Shown one piece after another: positions 15,278-24,661 of a stretch of 64,000 nt of DNA (within the stretch, counting starts at the first letter, position 1; every line of letters starts with the position of its first letter). Source of the DNA: Nosocomiicoccus ampullae (GTDB lineage: Bacteria > Bacillota > Bacilli > Staphylococcales > Salinicoccaceae). The stretch lies in contig NZ_CP079110.1 in assembly GCF_019357495.1 (NCBI RefSeq), forward strand, positions 1,054,001 through 1,118,000. Direction: 5' to 3'. The notes beneath the pieces were generated by a model that ran no database searches, was not told the DNA's origin, and worked only from the letters and a program-made list of their open reading frames with translations. A program made the position numbers and the translations under genes.

Positions 15278-16267
15278 TTATACAATTAATTCTAAAAATT
15301 CTTCTCTAGTTATACGTCCTAAATAGTGCGGAATGTCAATATCTTCAAGGGCTTCATCTATCGCATTATAATTGTGTCTCACACCAATTAATTTCTCTTC
15401 AATATCGCTAATTTCTCCAATTCCAAAGAAATCTCCGAAAATTGCTGCGTGTTCAATTATTCCTTTTTGTACTTCTAAACGAACGTCTAATAGTCCAGCA
15501 TCAAACTTATGGTTTGCTTCAAAGTTATAATGCGGATTTCTACCAAAATTCCATTCATCTGTTTGATACTTTTCTTTAGATAATTTCATAATTTTTTCCC
15601 AATCTTCGTCGTTTAGCTTATACTCTTCAATTTCTTCTTGACTGCCGAAGATTTTTTCTAGAATAAGTCTCTTAAATCGGTCAATATCGAGTGGTTCATC
15701 TAAAAATTCATTCACATTACCTACTCGGCTTCTCACTGATTTAATCCCTTTAGATTCAATCTTTTTAGGATTTACTTTTAGTGAATTTTGCACCGCTTCT
15801 AAGTCACTACCTAACATAATTGTGCCGTGACTAAACATTCTTCCTTTAATAGAAACCATTGCGTTCCCTGAAATCTTTTTACCATTTACTTCTATGTCGT
15901 TTCTACCAGCAAGTTCAGCAGGTACACCTAAATCGTTTAATACATCGACAATCGGTTGCGTGAACTTTTTAAAGTTATGGAAACTATTGCCATCATCTTC
16001 AGTCACAAAGCTAAAGTTTAAGTTATTTTCATCGTGGTATACTGCTCCGCCACCACTCACTCTACGAACAACTTTAATACCGTTTTCTCGCGTATATTTC
16101 TCGTTAATCTCTTCAACTGTATTTTGGTTTTTACCAATGATAATTGACGGTTGGTTAACGTAAAATAAGAAATAAGAATCATCTGTTGGAATCTCTCTTA
16201 AAACGTACTCTTCCATTGCTAAGTTAATCATTGGATCATAAATATTATTATTCGATATAAATTTCAT
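15278..16267 (-). CDS. lplA: Lipoate--protein ligase A
   Basis: 329 aa. Activates free lipoate with ATP and attaches it to E2/GcvH lipoyl domains. The start is ATG 16267 after GGAGG; the longer frame to 16330 runs through the hemY terminator and is rejected. Motifs: RRVSGGGAVYHDENNLNFS (substrate-binding core), a GRNDIEVNGKKISGNA block and a C-terminal accessory domain. It is separated from the heme genes by a terminator, so it is transcribed independently. Confidence 0.92.
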   Translation of the reverse strand: MKFISNNNIYDPMINLAMEEYVLREIPTDDSYFLFYVNQPSIIIGKNQNTVEEINEKYTRENGIKVVRRVSGGGAVYHDENNLNFSFVTEDDGNSFHNFKKFTQPIVDVLNDLGVPAELAGRNDIEVNGKKISGNAMVSIKGRMFSHGTIMLGSDLEAVQNSLKVNPKKIESKGIKSVRSRVGNVNEFLDEPLDIDRFKRLILEKIFGSQEEIEEYKLNDEDWEKIMKLSKEKYQTDEWNFGRNPHYNFEANHKFDAGLLDVRLEVQKGIIEHAAIFGDFFGIGEISDIEEKLIGVRHNYNAIDEALEDIDIPHYLGRITREEFLELIV

Positions 16268-16285
16268 TGTTTTCCTCCATAAAAA

Positions 16286-16324
16286 AATCAGACTTACTGT
16301 TATTATAACAAGTAAGCCTGATTT
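16286..16324 (-). terminator. Terminator of the hem operon
   Basis: Long stem AAATCAGgCTTACT/AGTAAGtCTGATTT with one mismatch, followed on the minus strand by TTTTTTT. It lies between hemY and lplA. Confidence 0.85.
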
Positions 16325-16330
16325 AAACAT

Positions 16331-17731
16331 TTAACTGATTATTTCATGTGCAGTATCTTTCGCAGTTTTTACACAATCTGGTAATCCAACTGCATAATGC
16401 GGTGCACCGATTAAATATAGCCCTGGATAATTCTCTTTAAAATAAGCATGTATTTTATCGATCATTTCTTTATGACCAACTAAATAGTTTGGTGCTGCGT
16501 CTGGCATTCGTGTAATAATATGAAATTCTGGTTCTCCTTCAATATTCATAATTTTATTTAAATCACGTTTGACAGCGTCTAAAATTTCTTCATCTGCGCC
16601 GTTTTTAATCAAATGATTTAACTTTTCATGATTCGGTTTACCAATATATGCACGGAGTAACGCTTTTCCTTTTGGGGTAGAATGCGCCCATTTTTTGTTT
16701 GTCCACGTACAAGCGGTCATTGCCATATCATCTTCTTGGCGATTAATTACAAACCCTGTACCGTCTAAGTCATTTTTAACTTGAGACTCATCAAAACATA
16801 GGACAACATTCGCAACTGTCGTCGCTTTCATATGGTTAAAGTACTCTAACATCGGTTCGTCGATTAAATCTTTATAAGAAAAGTGCATCGTAGCAACGAT
16901 AACATCACTATACTCTTTTTTACTACTATCAACTGACACTATATAACTATTTGTTAATTTATCGATTTTTTCTACTGGAGTATTTAAGTAAATATTACCA
17001 CCTTGTGACTCAACAACTTCTTTTAGGCGGTCGATAAAGGACTCAAGCCCATTTTTAAATTGGAAGAACATACCTTGCTTTTTACCTTCAGTTGTTGCTT
17101 TAGCACTTTGGTTATCTTTTGTACGATTTTTACGTTCGTACATTCCTTTAATGAGACTACCATATCTTTCTTCTTCTTCTTTAAAGAATGGATACGTCGA
17201 CATTAAACTCATCTCATCAAGCGCAGTACTATATACACCGCCAAGAAGCGGTTCAATCATATTTGTCGCGACTTCCTCACCGAGACGTTTTTTGAAGAAA
17301 TCTCCCGCAGAAATATCACCATGCATTTCAACAACTGGAATTTGATAGTCGAGTAATGCACGTGTCTTTCCTTTTCTTGATAATAGCTCTGTCTCTTCAA
17401 TTGCTTCTTTTGTTGTCGGAACTCCTAAAATCGTATTTTTAGGCACAGGACTAAGTGAACCGTTTGAGTATATGAATGATTGTCCAGTTAAATTTCTGAC
17501 GAGGTCTTCTTCCATACCAATTTCAATCGCAAGGTCTGTCAATTCAGGTTTACGACTAATGTAAGACTCTGCACCTTGTTCAATAACAAAGCCATTTTTT
17601 CTATATGTCTTTACTTTCCCACCGAGGCGCTCACTCGCTTCATATAAATCAACTGGAACTCCTTCTTTTGTTAAGTAGTAAGCAGCGGAAAGTCCAGTAA
17701 TTCCACCGCCGACAATACATACTTTTTTCAC
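16331..17731 (-). CDS. hemY: Coproporphyrinogen III oxidase HemY/CgoX
   Basis: 466-aa FAD enzyme that oxidises coproporphyrinogen III to coproporphyrin III in the Gram-positive coproporphyrin-dependent heme pathway. It has the N-terminal dinucleotide site GGGITGLSAAYYL, LGGKVKTYRKNGFVIEQGAES and a C-terminal PGLYLIGAPHYAVGLPDC. Third gene of hemE-hemH-hemY, 16 bp after hemH. Membrane-associated in the family. Confidence 0.95.
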   Translation of the reverse strand: MKKVCIVGGGITGLSAAYYLTKEGVPVDLYEASERLGGKVKTYRKNGFVIEQGAESYISRKPELTDLAIEIGMEEDLVRNLTGQSFIYSNGSLSPVPKNTILGVPTTKEAIEETELLSRKGKTRALLDYQIPVVEMHGDISAGDFFKKRLGEEVATNMIEPLLGGVYSTALDEMSLMSTYPFFKEEEERYGSLIKGMYERKNRTKDNQSAKATTEGKKQGMFFQFKNGLESFIDRLKEVVESQGGNIYLNTPVEKIDKLTNSYIVSVDSSKKEYSDVIVATMHFSYKDLIDEPMLEYFNHMKATTVANVVLCFDESQVKNDLDGTGFVINRQEDDMAMTACTWTNKKWAHSTPKGKALLRAYIGKPNHEKLNHLIKNGADEEILDAVKRDLNKIMNIEGEPEFHIITRMPDAAPNYLVGHKEMIDKIHAYFKENYPGLYLIGAPHYAVGLPDCVKTAKDTAHEIIS

Positions 17732-17747
17732 ATAACTCAGCCTTTCA

Positions 17748-18662
17748 CTATAGTTTTTCTATTTCGTTTGCCATCGCATCGATAAATCTAGAATCTGTGT
17801 TTGGCATTGGTGGACGATGGTACACTGCGTTGTTACGATCTGTAACGACTTTACATTCATAGTCGTTATCGTATAACACTTCTAAGTGTTCACATACAAA
17901 ACCTAGTGGTAAGTAAACGAAGTGTTTAAATTGATGTTCATCGTATAAGTCTTGAGTTAAATCTTGAACGTCTGGACCTAACCAAGGATCTGGTGTATTA
18001 CCTTCTGACTGCCAACCTGTAAAGTAATGACCGTAATTCGCACGCTCACGAATCAGTTCCATCGTCTCTTCTATTTGTTTTGGATATGGATCATTATTCT
18101 CGACGATCATTTTTTCAGGTAAGCTGTGTGCACTGACGATAATCGCTGTTTTATCGTGCTCGTCTTCAGGAATAGTTTTCATTGTTTCTTCTACTTGTTC
18201 TACCCAGTAGTCAATAAATGGTTTTTGACGATAAAAATCATCCACAGACTTGACTGAGATACCGTATTTTTCAGCTTCTTCTTTTGCACGTTTGTTGTAC
18301 GTATCTACTGAAAACGCTGAATAGTGCGGTGCAAGTACGATTGTTTCAATTTCTTTAATGCCTGCTTTATTAATATCTTCAACTGCTTCTTCAATAAACG
18401 GTGTAATATGTTTTAATCCGATAAATAACTCATACTCATCGTCACTACGTTTGTTCATTTCTTCAACTAATGCAGTCGCTTGACGTTTTGTTGTATCTTT
18501 TAAAGGTGATACACCACCAATTGCTTTATAACGCATTTTTAAATCTTCTAGCGCTTCTTCTGAAGGTTTGCGTCCGTGTCGAATATGTGTGTAATACGGT
18601 TCAATATCTGATTCTTTATACGGCGTTCCATAAGCCATAACGAGTAATGCTTTTTTAGTCAT
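17748..18662 (-). CDS. hemH: Coproporphyrin ferrochelatase HemH/CpfC
   Basis: 304 aa, standard for the monofunctional Firmicute enzyme. Inserts Fe2+ into coproporphyrin III. Visible: LLVMAYGTP start, APHYSAFS (metal-site His), VSAHSLPEKM, GWQSEGNTPDPWLGP and GFVCEHLEVLYD. It follows hemE by 6 bp. Confidence 0.95.
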   Translation of the reverse strand: MTKKALLVMAYGTPYKESDIEPYYTHIRHGRKPSEEALEDLKMRYKAIGGVSPLKDTTKRQATALVEEMNKRSDDEYELFIGLKHITPFIEEAVEDINKAGIKEIETIVLAPHYSAFSVDTYNKRAKEEAEKYGISVKSVDDFYRQKPFIDYWVEQVEETMKTIPEDEHDKTAIIVSAHSLPEKMIVENNDPYPKQIEETMELIRERANYGHYFTGWQSEGNTPDPWLGPDVQDLTQDLYDEHQFKHFVYLPLGFVCEHLEVLYDNDYECKVVTDRNNAVYHRPPMPNTDSRFIDAMANEIEKL

Positions 18663-18668
18663 AATTAA

Positions 18669-19697
18669 TTACAATCCTTTCGAATAATTGTGAACAAATT
18701 CTGTAAGTCTCTTTAACGTATCTGGGTTTACTTGTGGGAATACTCCATGTCCTAAGTTAAAGATATGTCCGTTATTTTGACCTTGATCTAAAATTTGAGT
18801 GGCGTATTTTTCAATAACATCCCATTCTGCAAGTAAAATTGCTGGGTCTAAGTTACCTTGAAGCGACTTTTTAATACCCATATCTCTAGCTTCTTGAATT
18901 GACGTTCTCCAGTCTAGACCAATAACGTCACTACCTAACGTATCCCACTCTTTAAGTAAGCGGCTCGCACCAATCCCAAAAATTGTAACTGGTACACCTA
19001 ATTTTTTCGTTTCACTAATTAAACGGCGCATTGCGTTTCCTAAGTAGTACTCATAGTCTTCCTTATTTAAAGCACCTGCCCATGAGTCGAAAATTTGTAT
19101 CATTTTCGCTCCCGCGTCTACTTGTGCTTTTAAATAAATGATACTCATATCTGTTAACTTTTCCATTAATGCAAACCATGTTTTTTCATCGTTATACATT
19201 AATGCTTTTGTTTTATGATATTTTCTCGTCGGTCCACCTTCAATCATGTAACTTGCGACTGTAAATGGTGCACCGCAAAATCCGATGAGTGGTACATTTA
19301 GTTTTTCGTTGACTAAAATATCGATTGCTTTAACTGTATAGTTTAAATCTTTATGTGGATCAAGTTCCCCAAGTGCTTCGACATCTTCAATACGACGAAT
19401 TGGATTATCAATCACCGGGCCGACGCCTTTAACAATATCCACATCAATACCAATCGGTGCCAGTGGTGTAATAATATCTTTATAAAGAATGGCAGCATCA
19501 ACATTGTAGTTTTCAACAGGTGTTGCTGTTAAGTATGCTGTCACTTCCGGATGTTTAGTGATTTCAATTAAACCACCATACTGTTCTTTAACTTTATTGT
19601 ATTCTGGCTGCGAACGACCCACTTGGCGCATAAACCAAACCGGTGTATAATCTGTTTTTTCTCCTCGAGCTGCTCTTAAAATCGTATCATTAAACAA
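18669..19697 (-). CDS. hemE: Uroporphyrinogen decarboxylase
   Basis: 342 aa. Decarboxylates uroporphyrinogen III to coproporphyrinogen III. Signatures: [15 protein letters not shown] near the N-terminus, [16 protein letters not shown] and [13 protein letters not shown] at the C-terminus. First gene of the heme unit; divergent from traP with a 176-bp intergenic region that holds a palindrome. Confidence 0.96.
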   Translation of the reverse strand: MFNDTILRAARGEKTDYTPVWFMRQVGRSQPEYNKVKEQYGGLIEITKHPEVTAYLTATPVENYNVDAAILYKDIITPLAPIGIDVDIVKGVGPVIDNPIRRIEDVEALGELDPHKDLNYTVKAIDILVNEKLNVPLIGFCGAPFTVASYMIEGGPTRKYHKTKALMYNDEKTWFALMEKLTDMSIIYLKAQVDAGAKMIQIFDSWAGALNKEDYEYYLGNAMRRLISETKKLGVPVTIFGIGASRLLKEWDTLGSDVIGLDWRTSIQEARDMGIKKSLQGNLDPAILLAEWDVIEKYATQILDQGQNNGHIFNLGHGVFPQVNPDTLKRLTEFVHNYSKGL

Positions 19698-19773
19698 TGA
19701 ATTTCCCCCTAATTACTTCCTTATCGTTAGTATTGTATCACGGTAATTCTCAATTTCTTTAATTGTGAATGAA

Positions 19774-19795
19774 TTGTCATATTTGAATGTGACAA
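19774..19795. promoter_or_regulatory. Palindrome in the hemE/traP divergent region
   Basis: TTGTCA-N10-TGACAA inverted repeat between divergent hemE and traP. Placement suggests an operator, but it matches no repressor site I know with confidence. Confidence 0.35.
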
Positions 19796-19873
19796 ATGTT
19801 TAACATCTTTTCATTTAGGGCTAAATACATTAATATAAGATTAATGATAGAGAAAGAATGAGGGGTACAAACT

Positions 19874-20398
19874 ATGTATATTCACAAAACAAATGGAACT
19901 ATTGGGTATTTACAAGATGTTAAAGACAAATATCCAAATAGTTATTTACAAGCAAATGCGAATACTGCTCTACTTTATTACGAAGATGACGACGACACAT
20001 CTGTCTTTGAAACAGACAATTCTTATGAAGTGTTAAATAGTAACGGCGAATTAGATGAAAATTATCCGACATTTGTCGTTCACATTCCTGCATATGGTTT
20101 AGGTAAATCGACAATTATTTCACACCTCGGAGACTTCCAAAGAGAATTAGACAACGTTCGCGGTGTAAAATCTTACCGAATTGGTAGTAAAGTCGATCAA
20201 GAAAGTTATTTAGTATTAATCAGTTTTGTTGAAGTTAGTGCATATCATGACTTCAAAAAGACTGATACTTTCAGTAAATACTTATCTCAAGAATCACTTA
20301 AAAAATTCCAAAATGAAGAAAGTATGTTCCAAGACTTCGCAACTTCACAAGTGTTCTTTCCCATTAAAGAAATGGAACAAGATGAAGATGAGTTTTAA
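19874..20398 (+). CDS. traP: TRAP / HmoB-like antibiotic-biosynthesis-monooxygenase fold protein
   Basis: 174 aa, start after GAGGGG. It corresponds to the staphylococcal TRAP protein and is related to Bacillus HmoB, a heme-degrading monooxygenase-like protein with an N-terminal extension and a C-terminal ABM domain. Placement beside hemEHY and ecsAB is as in staphylococci. Claims that TRAP controls agr have been disputed; a heme- or stress-related role fits the neighbourhood better (inference). Confidence 0.85.
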   Translation: MYIHKTNGTIGYLQDVKDKYPNSYLQANANTALLYYEDDDDTSVFETDNSYEVLNSNGELDENYPTFVVHIPAYGLGKSTIISHLGDFQRELDNVRGVKSYRIGSKVDQESYLVLISFVEVSAYHDFKKTDTFSKYLSQESLKKFQNEESMFQDFATSQVFFPIKEMEQDEDEF

Positions 20399-20401
20399 TA
20401 G

Positions 20402-20435
20402 AAAAACGCATTGAGTTTAGTCACTCAATGCGTTT
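20402..20435. terminator. Bidirectional terminator traP/ecsB overlapping the ecsB stop
   Basis: Perfect 14-bp stem AAAACGCATTGAGT/ACTCAATGCGTTTT with a 6-nt loop and runs of A/T outside. The ecsB stop codon (20419-20417) lies in the loop, so the last codons of ecsB form one arm. Confidence 0.9.
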
Positions 20436-21619
20436 TCTTTTTTATATACATTTTTAGAAAATACTGTATTTAAAATATATCCAAATATCGGGAATATAAT
20501 CGCAATGTAAAACAGTTCTTTATGAAGCGTCATAAATAATAGGGCAAATATTAACGACAAGATAAACACTAACCTATGCGAATATCTAATATACGATACT
20601 TGAATATTTTTTCTACTCACCGGCCAAATTTTTGGCCAAAGTAAATAAGCTTGTGCAGAGTATATTTGAGTGAGTTGCAGAATAATAATATATAAGACGA
20701 ATAACGAGAAAATAATCGTGACATATATATTCGACATCCAAATGATAAATATCCCAAATAATAAGATCAGTCTTAATATAATCATCGGTAAATCATGATC
20801 TCTTAGAAAACTTCTATGGAACATATAGTCATACATATATTTTTCATTAAAGTTTTTGATATTATGTTTCTTCATTAAAAAGTCTAAATATTGGCGACGC
20901 TTAAATTTCTTCTCTGAAGATTTTACATTCGTAAACATTGAAATAATCGTGTTAAACCGGTTAATTTCATGCGCCTCATATTCAATTAATCCTGTCCAGT
21001 TCACTCTTAATATACGTTTTTTATTTAAAATCGTTAAAATGATAAATAACACGACAGGTATTAAAATCACAAAATAAATCTTAATTAATGATAAGAAAAA
21101 CAACACCGCATTTAAAACAACTAAACAATACATAAGATTTTGCGTATTCACTAATGTATGAATTGATGCTAATTTAATTTTAAATGTCATATATACCGCA
21201 ACAAGTACACCGATAAAAAATACTGCCATCTCTTCTGAAGAATGGTTAATTAAAACGAGCATAAATGTCAAAAACATCATTACTACTGGGAACGTATAAC
21301 TTAATATTAAAGAATAGCGCTCTGCTTGTTTAAAATAACCACTGAGTTCTTCTTCTACTGGCGTTAAAAATATACTGTCTGCTTCTTTTAATAAACTTCT
21401 ATACGTCGGTGTAATTGAGAATGCAATAAGTACCGCAACTAACATATCGACATATATATTACCAACGAGCGTTTCTCGAAGTCCAAATAATGAATAGAAA
21501 AACGCACCAAGCGCGATTGTTAAAAAGATTAGAAAGTGACTATTAAAAATAAATTTCATATAATATGCACGTTTAGATATGTCTTTATCCATCCGTGTTT
21601 TAAATAAATCAGTCCACAT
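20417..21619 (-). CDS. ecsB: ABC transporter permease EcsB
   Basis: 400-aa membrane component of the EcsAB exporter, which in Bacilli influences protein secretion and membrane-protease function. Multiple hydrophobic helices in two clusters, plus the family-typical LLWPKIWPVSR near the C-terminus. Start ATG 21619, spaced correctly from AGGTGA; it overlaps ecsA by 11 nt. The coding end runs into a terminator hairpin. Confidence 0.93.
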   Translation of the reverse strand: MWTDLFKTRMDKDISKRAYYMKFIFNSHFLIFLTIALGAFFYSLFGLRETLVGNIYVDMLVAVLIAFSITPTYRSLLKEADSIFLTPVEEELSGYFKQAERYSLILSYTFPVVMMFLTFMLVLINHSSEEMAVFFIGVLVAVYMTFKIKLASIHTLVNTQNLMYCLVVLNAVLFFLSLIKIYFVILIPVVLFIILTILNKKRILRVNWTGLIEYEAHEINRFNTIISMFTNVKSSEKKFKRRQYLDFLMKKHNIKNFNEKYMYDYMFHRSFLRDHDLPMIILRLILLFGIFIIWMSNIYVTIIFSLFVLYIIILQLTQIYSAQAYLLWPKIWPVSRKNIQVSYIRYSHRLVFILSLIFALLFMTLHKELFYIAIIFPIFGYILNTVFSKNVYKKENALSD

Positions 21620-22340
21620 CGTTGTCACCTGTTAAATGTAAGTAGATATCATCTAGAGTACCGTCGACACCTGTTTGTTCTCTTAACTCTTCAATTGTGC
21701 CGTCTGCAATTTTTTCTCCGTGATGAATAATAATATAACGGTCACAATATCTTTCAGCAGTCGATAATATATGAGTACTCATTAAAATCGACTTTCCTTT
21801 ATCTCTCATAGAAACCATTAGGTCAATAAGGCCTTCTATTCCGAGAGGATCTAGTCCTAAAAACGGCTCGTCGATAATGAATAATTCAGGCTCAACGACA
21901 AACGCACATATCAGCATAACTTTTTGCTTCATCCCTTTAGAAAAATGCGTCGGGAATTTGTCGAGTTCAGTTTCTAATCTAAATAACTTAAGTAGCGGTT
22001 CTGCACGGGTCATCGCCTCATCTTCAGTCAAACCGTATGCCATCGCTGTCATATGAATGTGTTCTCTTAACGTCAATTCTTCGTAAAGAATCGGTGTTTC
22101 AGGAATGTATGTTAAATGCTTTCTCATATTTTCATCTTGTATATTTTTACCGAGCACTTTAATATCTCCACTATGAGGAGATAAAAGTCCTAATATATGT
22201 TTAATTGTCGTACTTTTACCAGCACCATTAAGCCCTATTAAGCCGACAATTTCGTTTGATTGTAATGAAAATGATATGTCGTGAATAATCGGTGTTCTAC
22301 CGTACCCACCTGTCACGTGTTCTAATTCTAAAATATTCAT
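21609..22340 (-). CDS. ecsA: ABC transporter ATP-binding protein EcsA
   Basis: 243 aa from ATG 22340; a TTG at 22358 is in frame but less likely. Walker A GLNGAGKST, variant signature FSKGMKQ, Walker B LFIIDEP and the H-loop STHIL are present. It pairs with EcsB. Divergent from hit. Confidence 0.94.
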   Translation of the reverse strand: MNILELEHVTGGYGRTPIIHDISFSLQSNEIVGLIGLNGAGKSTTIKHILGLLSPHSGDIKVLGKNIQDENMRKHLTYIPETPILYEELTLREHIHMTAMAYGLTEDEAMTRAEPLLKLFRLETELDKFPTHFSKGMKQKVMLICAFVVEPELFIIDEPFLGLDPLGIEGLIDLMVSMRDKGKSILMSTHILSTAERYCDRYIIIHHGEKIADGTIEELREQTGVDGTLDDIYLHLTGDNDVD

Positions 22341-22431
22341 ATTGAAACTCGCTTTCAATTTATTATTCGTTTATATAGTATATAATAATTATAAGTAAAC
22401 TATATCATAAGTTATTATGGAGGTTATACAA

Positions 22432-22860
22432 ATGAGTAACAACAAAACTGTATTTGAAATGATTATTGACCGCGATATTGAAGCGGATATTATTTATGAA
22501 GATGAAAATTTCATTGCATTTTTAGATGCGTTTCCTGTCGTCAAAGGTCATACGCTCGTCGTACCGAAAAAACGTATCGAAAACATCTTCGACTTAGACG
22601 ATGAAACAGCAAATGATTACTTGAAAATCGTGCGTGACGTCGCAACTGCAGTTCGTGACGCGTTTAAACCTGCAGGGTTAAACGTCGTTCAAAATAATGG
22701 TGAATTTGCTGGACAGTCTGTATTCCACATTCATTTTCACATATTACCAAGATATAATGATGAACACGACGGATTTGGATACAAATGGGTCGACACTGAG
22801 TTTTCAAAAGAAGAACGTCAAACACTTGCAGCTGAAATTAAGTCTAAACTGAATGCATAA
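22432..22860 (+). CDS. hit: HIT-family nucleotide hydrolase
   Basis: 142 aa, start ATG 22432 after GGAGG. The histidine triad HIHFHILP (C-terminal third) and the N-terminal IIYEDENFIAFLDAFP are typical of bacterial Hint/Hit proteins that hydrolyse purine nucleotide phosphoramidates. It is conserved beside ecsA in Bacillales. Confidence 0.94.
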   Translation: MSNNKTVFEMIIDRDIEADIIYEDENFIAFLDAFPVVKGHTLVVPKKRIENIFDLDDETANDYLKIVRDVATAVRDAFKPAGLNVVQNNGEFAGQSVFHIHFHILPRYNDEHDGFGYKWVDTEFSKEERQTLAAEIKSKLNA

Positions 22861-22914
22861 AGTCAAATATTTTTGGGTAAACATCATATAAGATATATAA
22901 GGAAGTGAAATATA

Positions 22915-23277
22915 ATGGGAGTTAGAAACTTTTTAATCGGTTTTACTGTCGGTGTTGTCGGCGGTGCATCTTTATCAGTTATAAATGCCCCACAGTCAGG
23001 TAAAGCACTGACGAATTCTTTAAAAGAGAATTCAGGAACAATAAAATCTTCAACAAACCAAGTAAAAGAAGAAATTAACAATATTAAAGAATCTGTATTA
23101 CGTGCAAAACATGAAACTTCTAATATTAACGATTTAACAGATGAAGTAAAAGTACTTGTCGATAACTTTAAAACAGATATCGATCCGAACGTAAACAATT
23201 TAAAAGACGATATTACAGCTGTACAAAATAGTGTTGAAGATATTCAACACGCATTTGATAAGCCAGAAAAGAAATAA
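22915..23277 (+). CDS. YtxH-domain small protein (YhaH-like)
   Basis: 120 aa. An N-terminal glycine-rich membrane-associated segment (FLIGFTVGVVGGASLSVI) followed by PQSGKAL is the YtxH pattern; the remainder is charged and coiled-coil-like. It is in the position of yhaH between hit and prsA, with a terminator directly after. Molecular role unknown. Confidence 0.8.
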   Translation: MGVRNFLIGFTVGVVGGASLSVINAPQSGKALTNSLKENSGTIKSSTNQVKEEINNIKESVLRAKHETSNINDLTDEVKVLVDNFKTDIDPNVNNLKDDITAVQNSVEDIQHAFDKPEKK

Positions 23278-23282
23278 TAATG

Positions 23283-23313
23283 AAGCGGTGATGAATTCCA
23301 TGCATCACCGCTT
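23283..23313 (+). terminator. Terminator after ytxH-like gene
   Basis: Stem AAGCGGTGATG/CATCACCGCTT, 9-nt loop, TTTT tail. Confidence 0.85.
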
Positions 23314-23361
23314 TTGTTATGTTATATTTAAAATTGTGAAAATTATTAAAGGAGTTTTGAA

Positions 23362-24345
23362 ATGAAGAAATTTATAACGACTGCTTCATTATCAGCAGCA
23401 CTTGTTTTATCAGCATGTGCAAATGATGACGAAAATAAAGATGAAGCAAAAGAAGAAAAAGATGATATTAAATATGAAGACACACTCGCAACGAGTGATG
23501 CAGGTGACGTAACTGTTGATGATATTTTAAACTCAATTGGTAGCGAAGAAGTTGCTTCACAAACGTTTGAAATTACTTTAAATAAAATCATTGAAGATAA
23601 ATATAAAGACGAAGTCGATATTGATCAGCTAAAAGAAGATATCGATAAAGAAATTGAAGAGTATGGTGGCGAAGAACAATTTTCTCAAGTACTCGCACAA
23701 AGTCAACCAGGCTTAACAGTTGAAGGATATAAACAAAGTAAAATCGCTAACGTACTACACAATAAATTTTTCGCAGATAAGTTAGAAATTTCTGATGACG
23801 ATGCACTTAAAGATTCTTACAATGCTCAACATATTTTAGTAAAAGTTGACGAAGAAGGCGAAGACAAAGAAGACGATAAAGACCAAAAATCTGACAAAGA
23901 AGCGAAAAAAGAAGCAGAAGATATCTTAAAAGAAGTTAAAGATGGCGGCGACTTCGACGAAATCGCTAAAGAAAAATCAGACGACACTGGAAGTGCAATG
24001 AACGGTGGTAAATTAGGTCTAGTGACAAAAGGTCAAATGGTACCAGAGTTCGAAGAAGCATTATTTGAATTAGAGCCAGGCGAAGTTTCAGACGTCGTAA
24101 AATCAGACTTCGGTTATCATATCATTAAACGATTAGATACGAATAAAGAAGATATGTCAGAGAATGAAATTGCAGATGCAAAATCTCAAATAATCAATCA
24201 AAAAATTCAAGAAGATCCAAACAAAATTATGGACTTCTACAAAGAATTACTCGATGAATATAATGTTAAATTCAAAAACAAAGATATCAAAGAACAAATT
24301 GATAAAATGATGCAACCATTAGAAATTCAAAAAGACGCTGAATAA
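23362..24345 (+). CDS. prsA: Foldase lipoprotein PrsA (parvulin-type PPIase)
   Basis: 327 aa. Signal peptide with lipobox LSAC, lipidated at C19. The parvulin domain (about residues 153-253) shows QHILVK, GGKLGLVTKGQMVPEFEEALF and FGYHIIKRLD. An unusually acidic insert (EEGEDKEDDKDQKSDKE) lies between the first two PPIase strands. Assists folding of secreted proteins at the membrane-wall interface. Own terminator follows. Confidence 0.95.
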   Translation: MKKFITTASLSAALVLSACANDDENKDEAKEEKDDIKYEDTLATSDAGDVTVDDILNSIGSEEVASQTFEITLNKIIEDKYKDEVDIDQLKEDIDKEIEEYGGEEQFSQVLAQSQPGLTVEGYKQSKIANVLHNKFFADKLEISDDDALKDSYNAQHILVKVDEEGEDKEDDKDQKSDKEAKKEAEDILKEVKDGGDFDEIAKEKSDDTGSAMNGGKLGLVTKGQMVPEFEEALFELEPGEVSDVVKSDFGYHIIKRLDTNKEDMSENEIADAKSQIINQKIQEDPNKIMDFYKELLDEYNVKFKNKDIKEQIDKMMQPLEIQKDAE

Positions 24346-24349
24346 TATA

Positions 24350-24379
24350 AAATCCCTCTATTTTAAAATAGAGGGATTT
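24350..24379 (+). terminator. Terminator of prsA
   Basis: AAATCCCTCTATTTT/AAAATAGAGGGATTT, perfect complement followed by TTT. Confidence 0.9.
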
Positions 24380-24655
24380 TTTCATCTACAATTTAGTAGA
24401 TTGTGTTAAAAAGTTAGTTTCTCATTGACGATATGATGTATTGTCTACGAAAATTTCGTTTCATGTACACAAAATGAAGTATCGTATACGACTTATTTGA
24501 GATATTGACGATATACTTCGAATTGTCAACGAGATAAGTGAAATTGAGAATTTCGTTGACAATACTCTAATCACTGTCAACAAAAAATGAATTTCATTGA
24601 CGATTCTCTTGTTTAGTCGAATCGTTAATGATTTTAGATTTTCATCTACAATTTA
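24379..24655. repeat. Palindrome array B bounded by 17-bp direct repeats
   Basis: Palindromic units of the TTGACRATA...TTGTCAA type start near 24425, 24464 (degenerate), 24505, 24556 and 24597, spaced 39, 41, 51 and 41 bp. The whole block is bracketed by an exact direct repeat TTTTCATCTACAATTTA at 24379-24395 and 24639-24655. No gene fits. It lies between the prsA terminator and the abgT-like stop codon. Confidence 0.6.
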
Positions 24656-24661
24656 ACTAAT

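Noticed and set aside
16268-16330. N-terminal extension of lipoate ligase to 16330
   Set aside because: The extra codons are the hem operon terminator hairpin; ATG 16267 has GGAGG and gives the normal family start.
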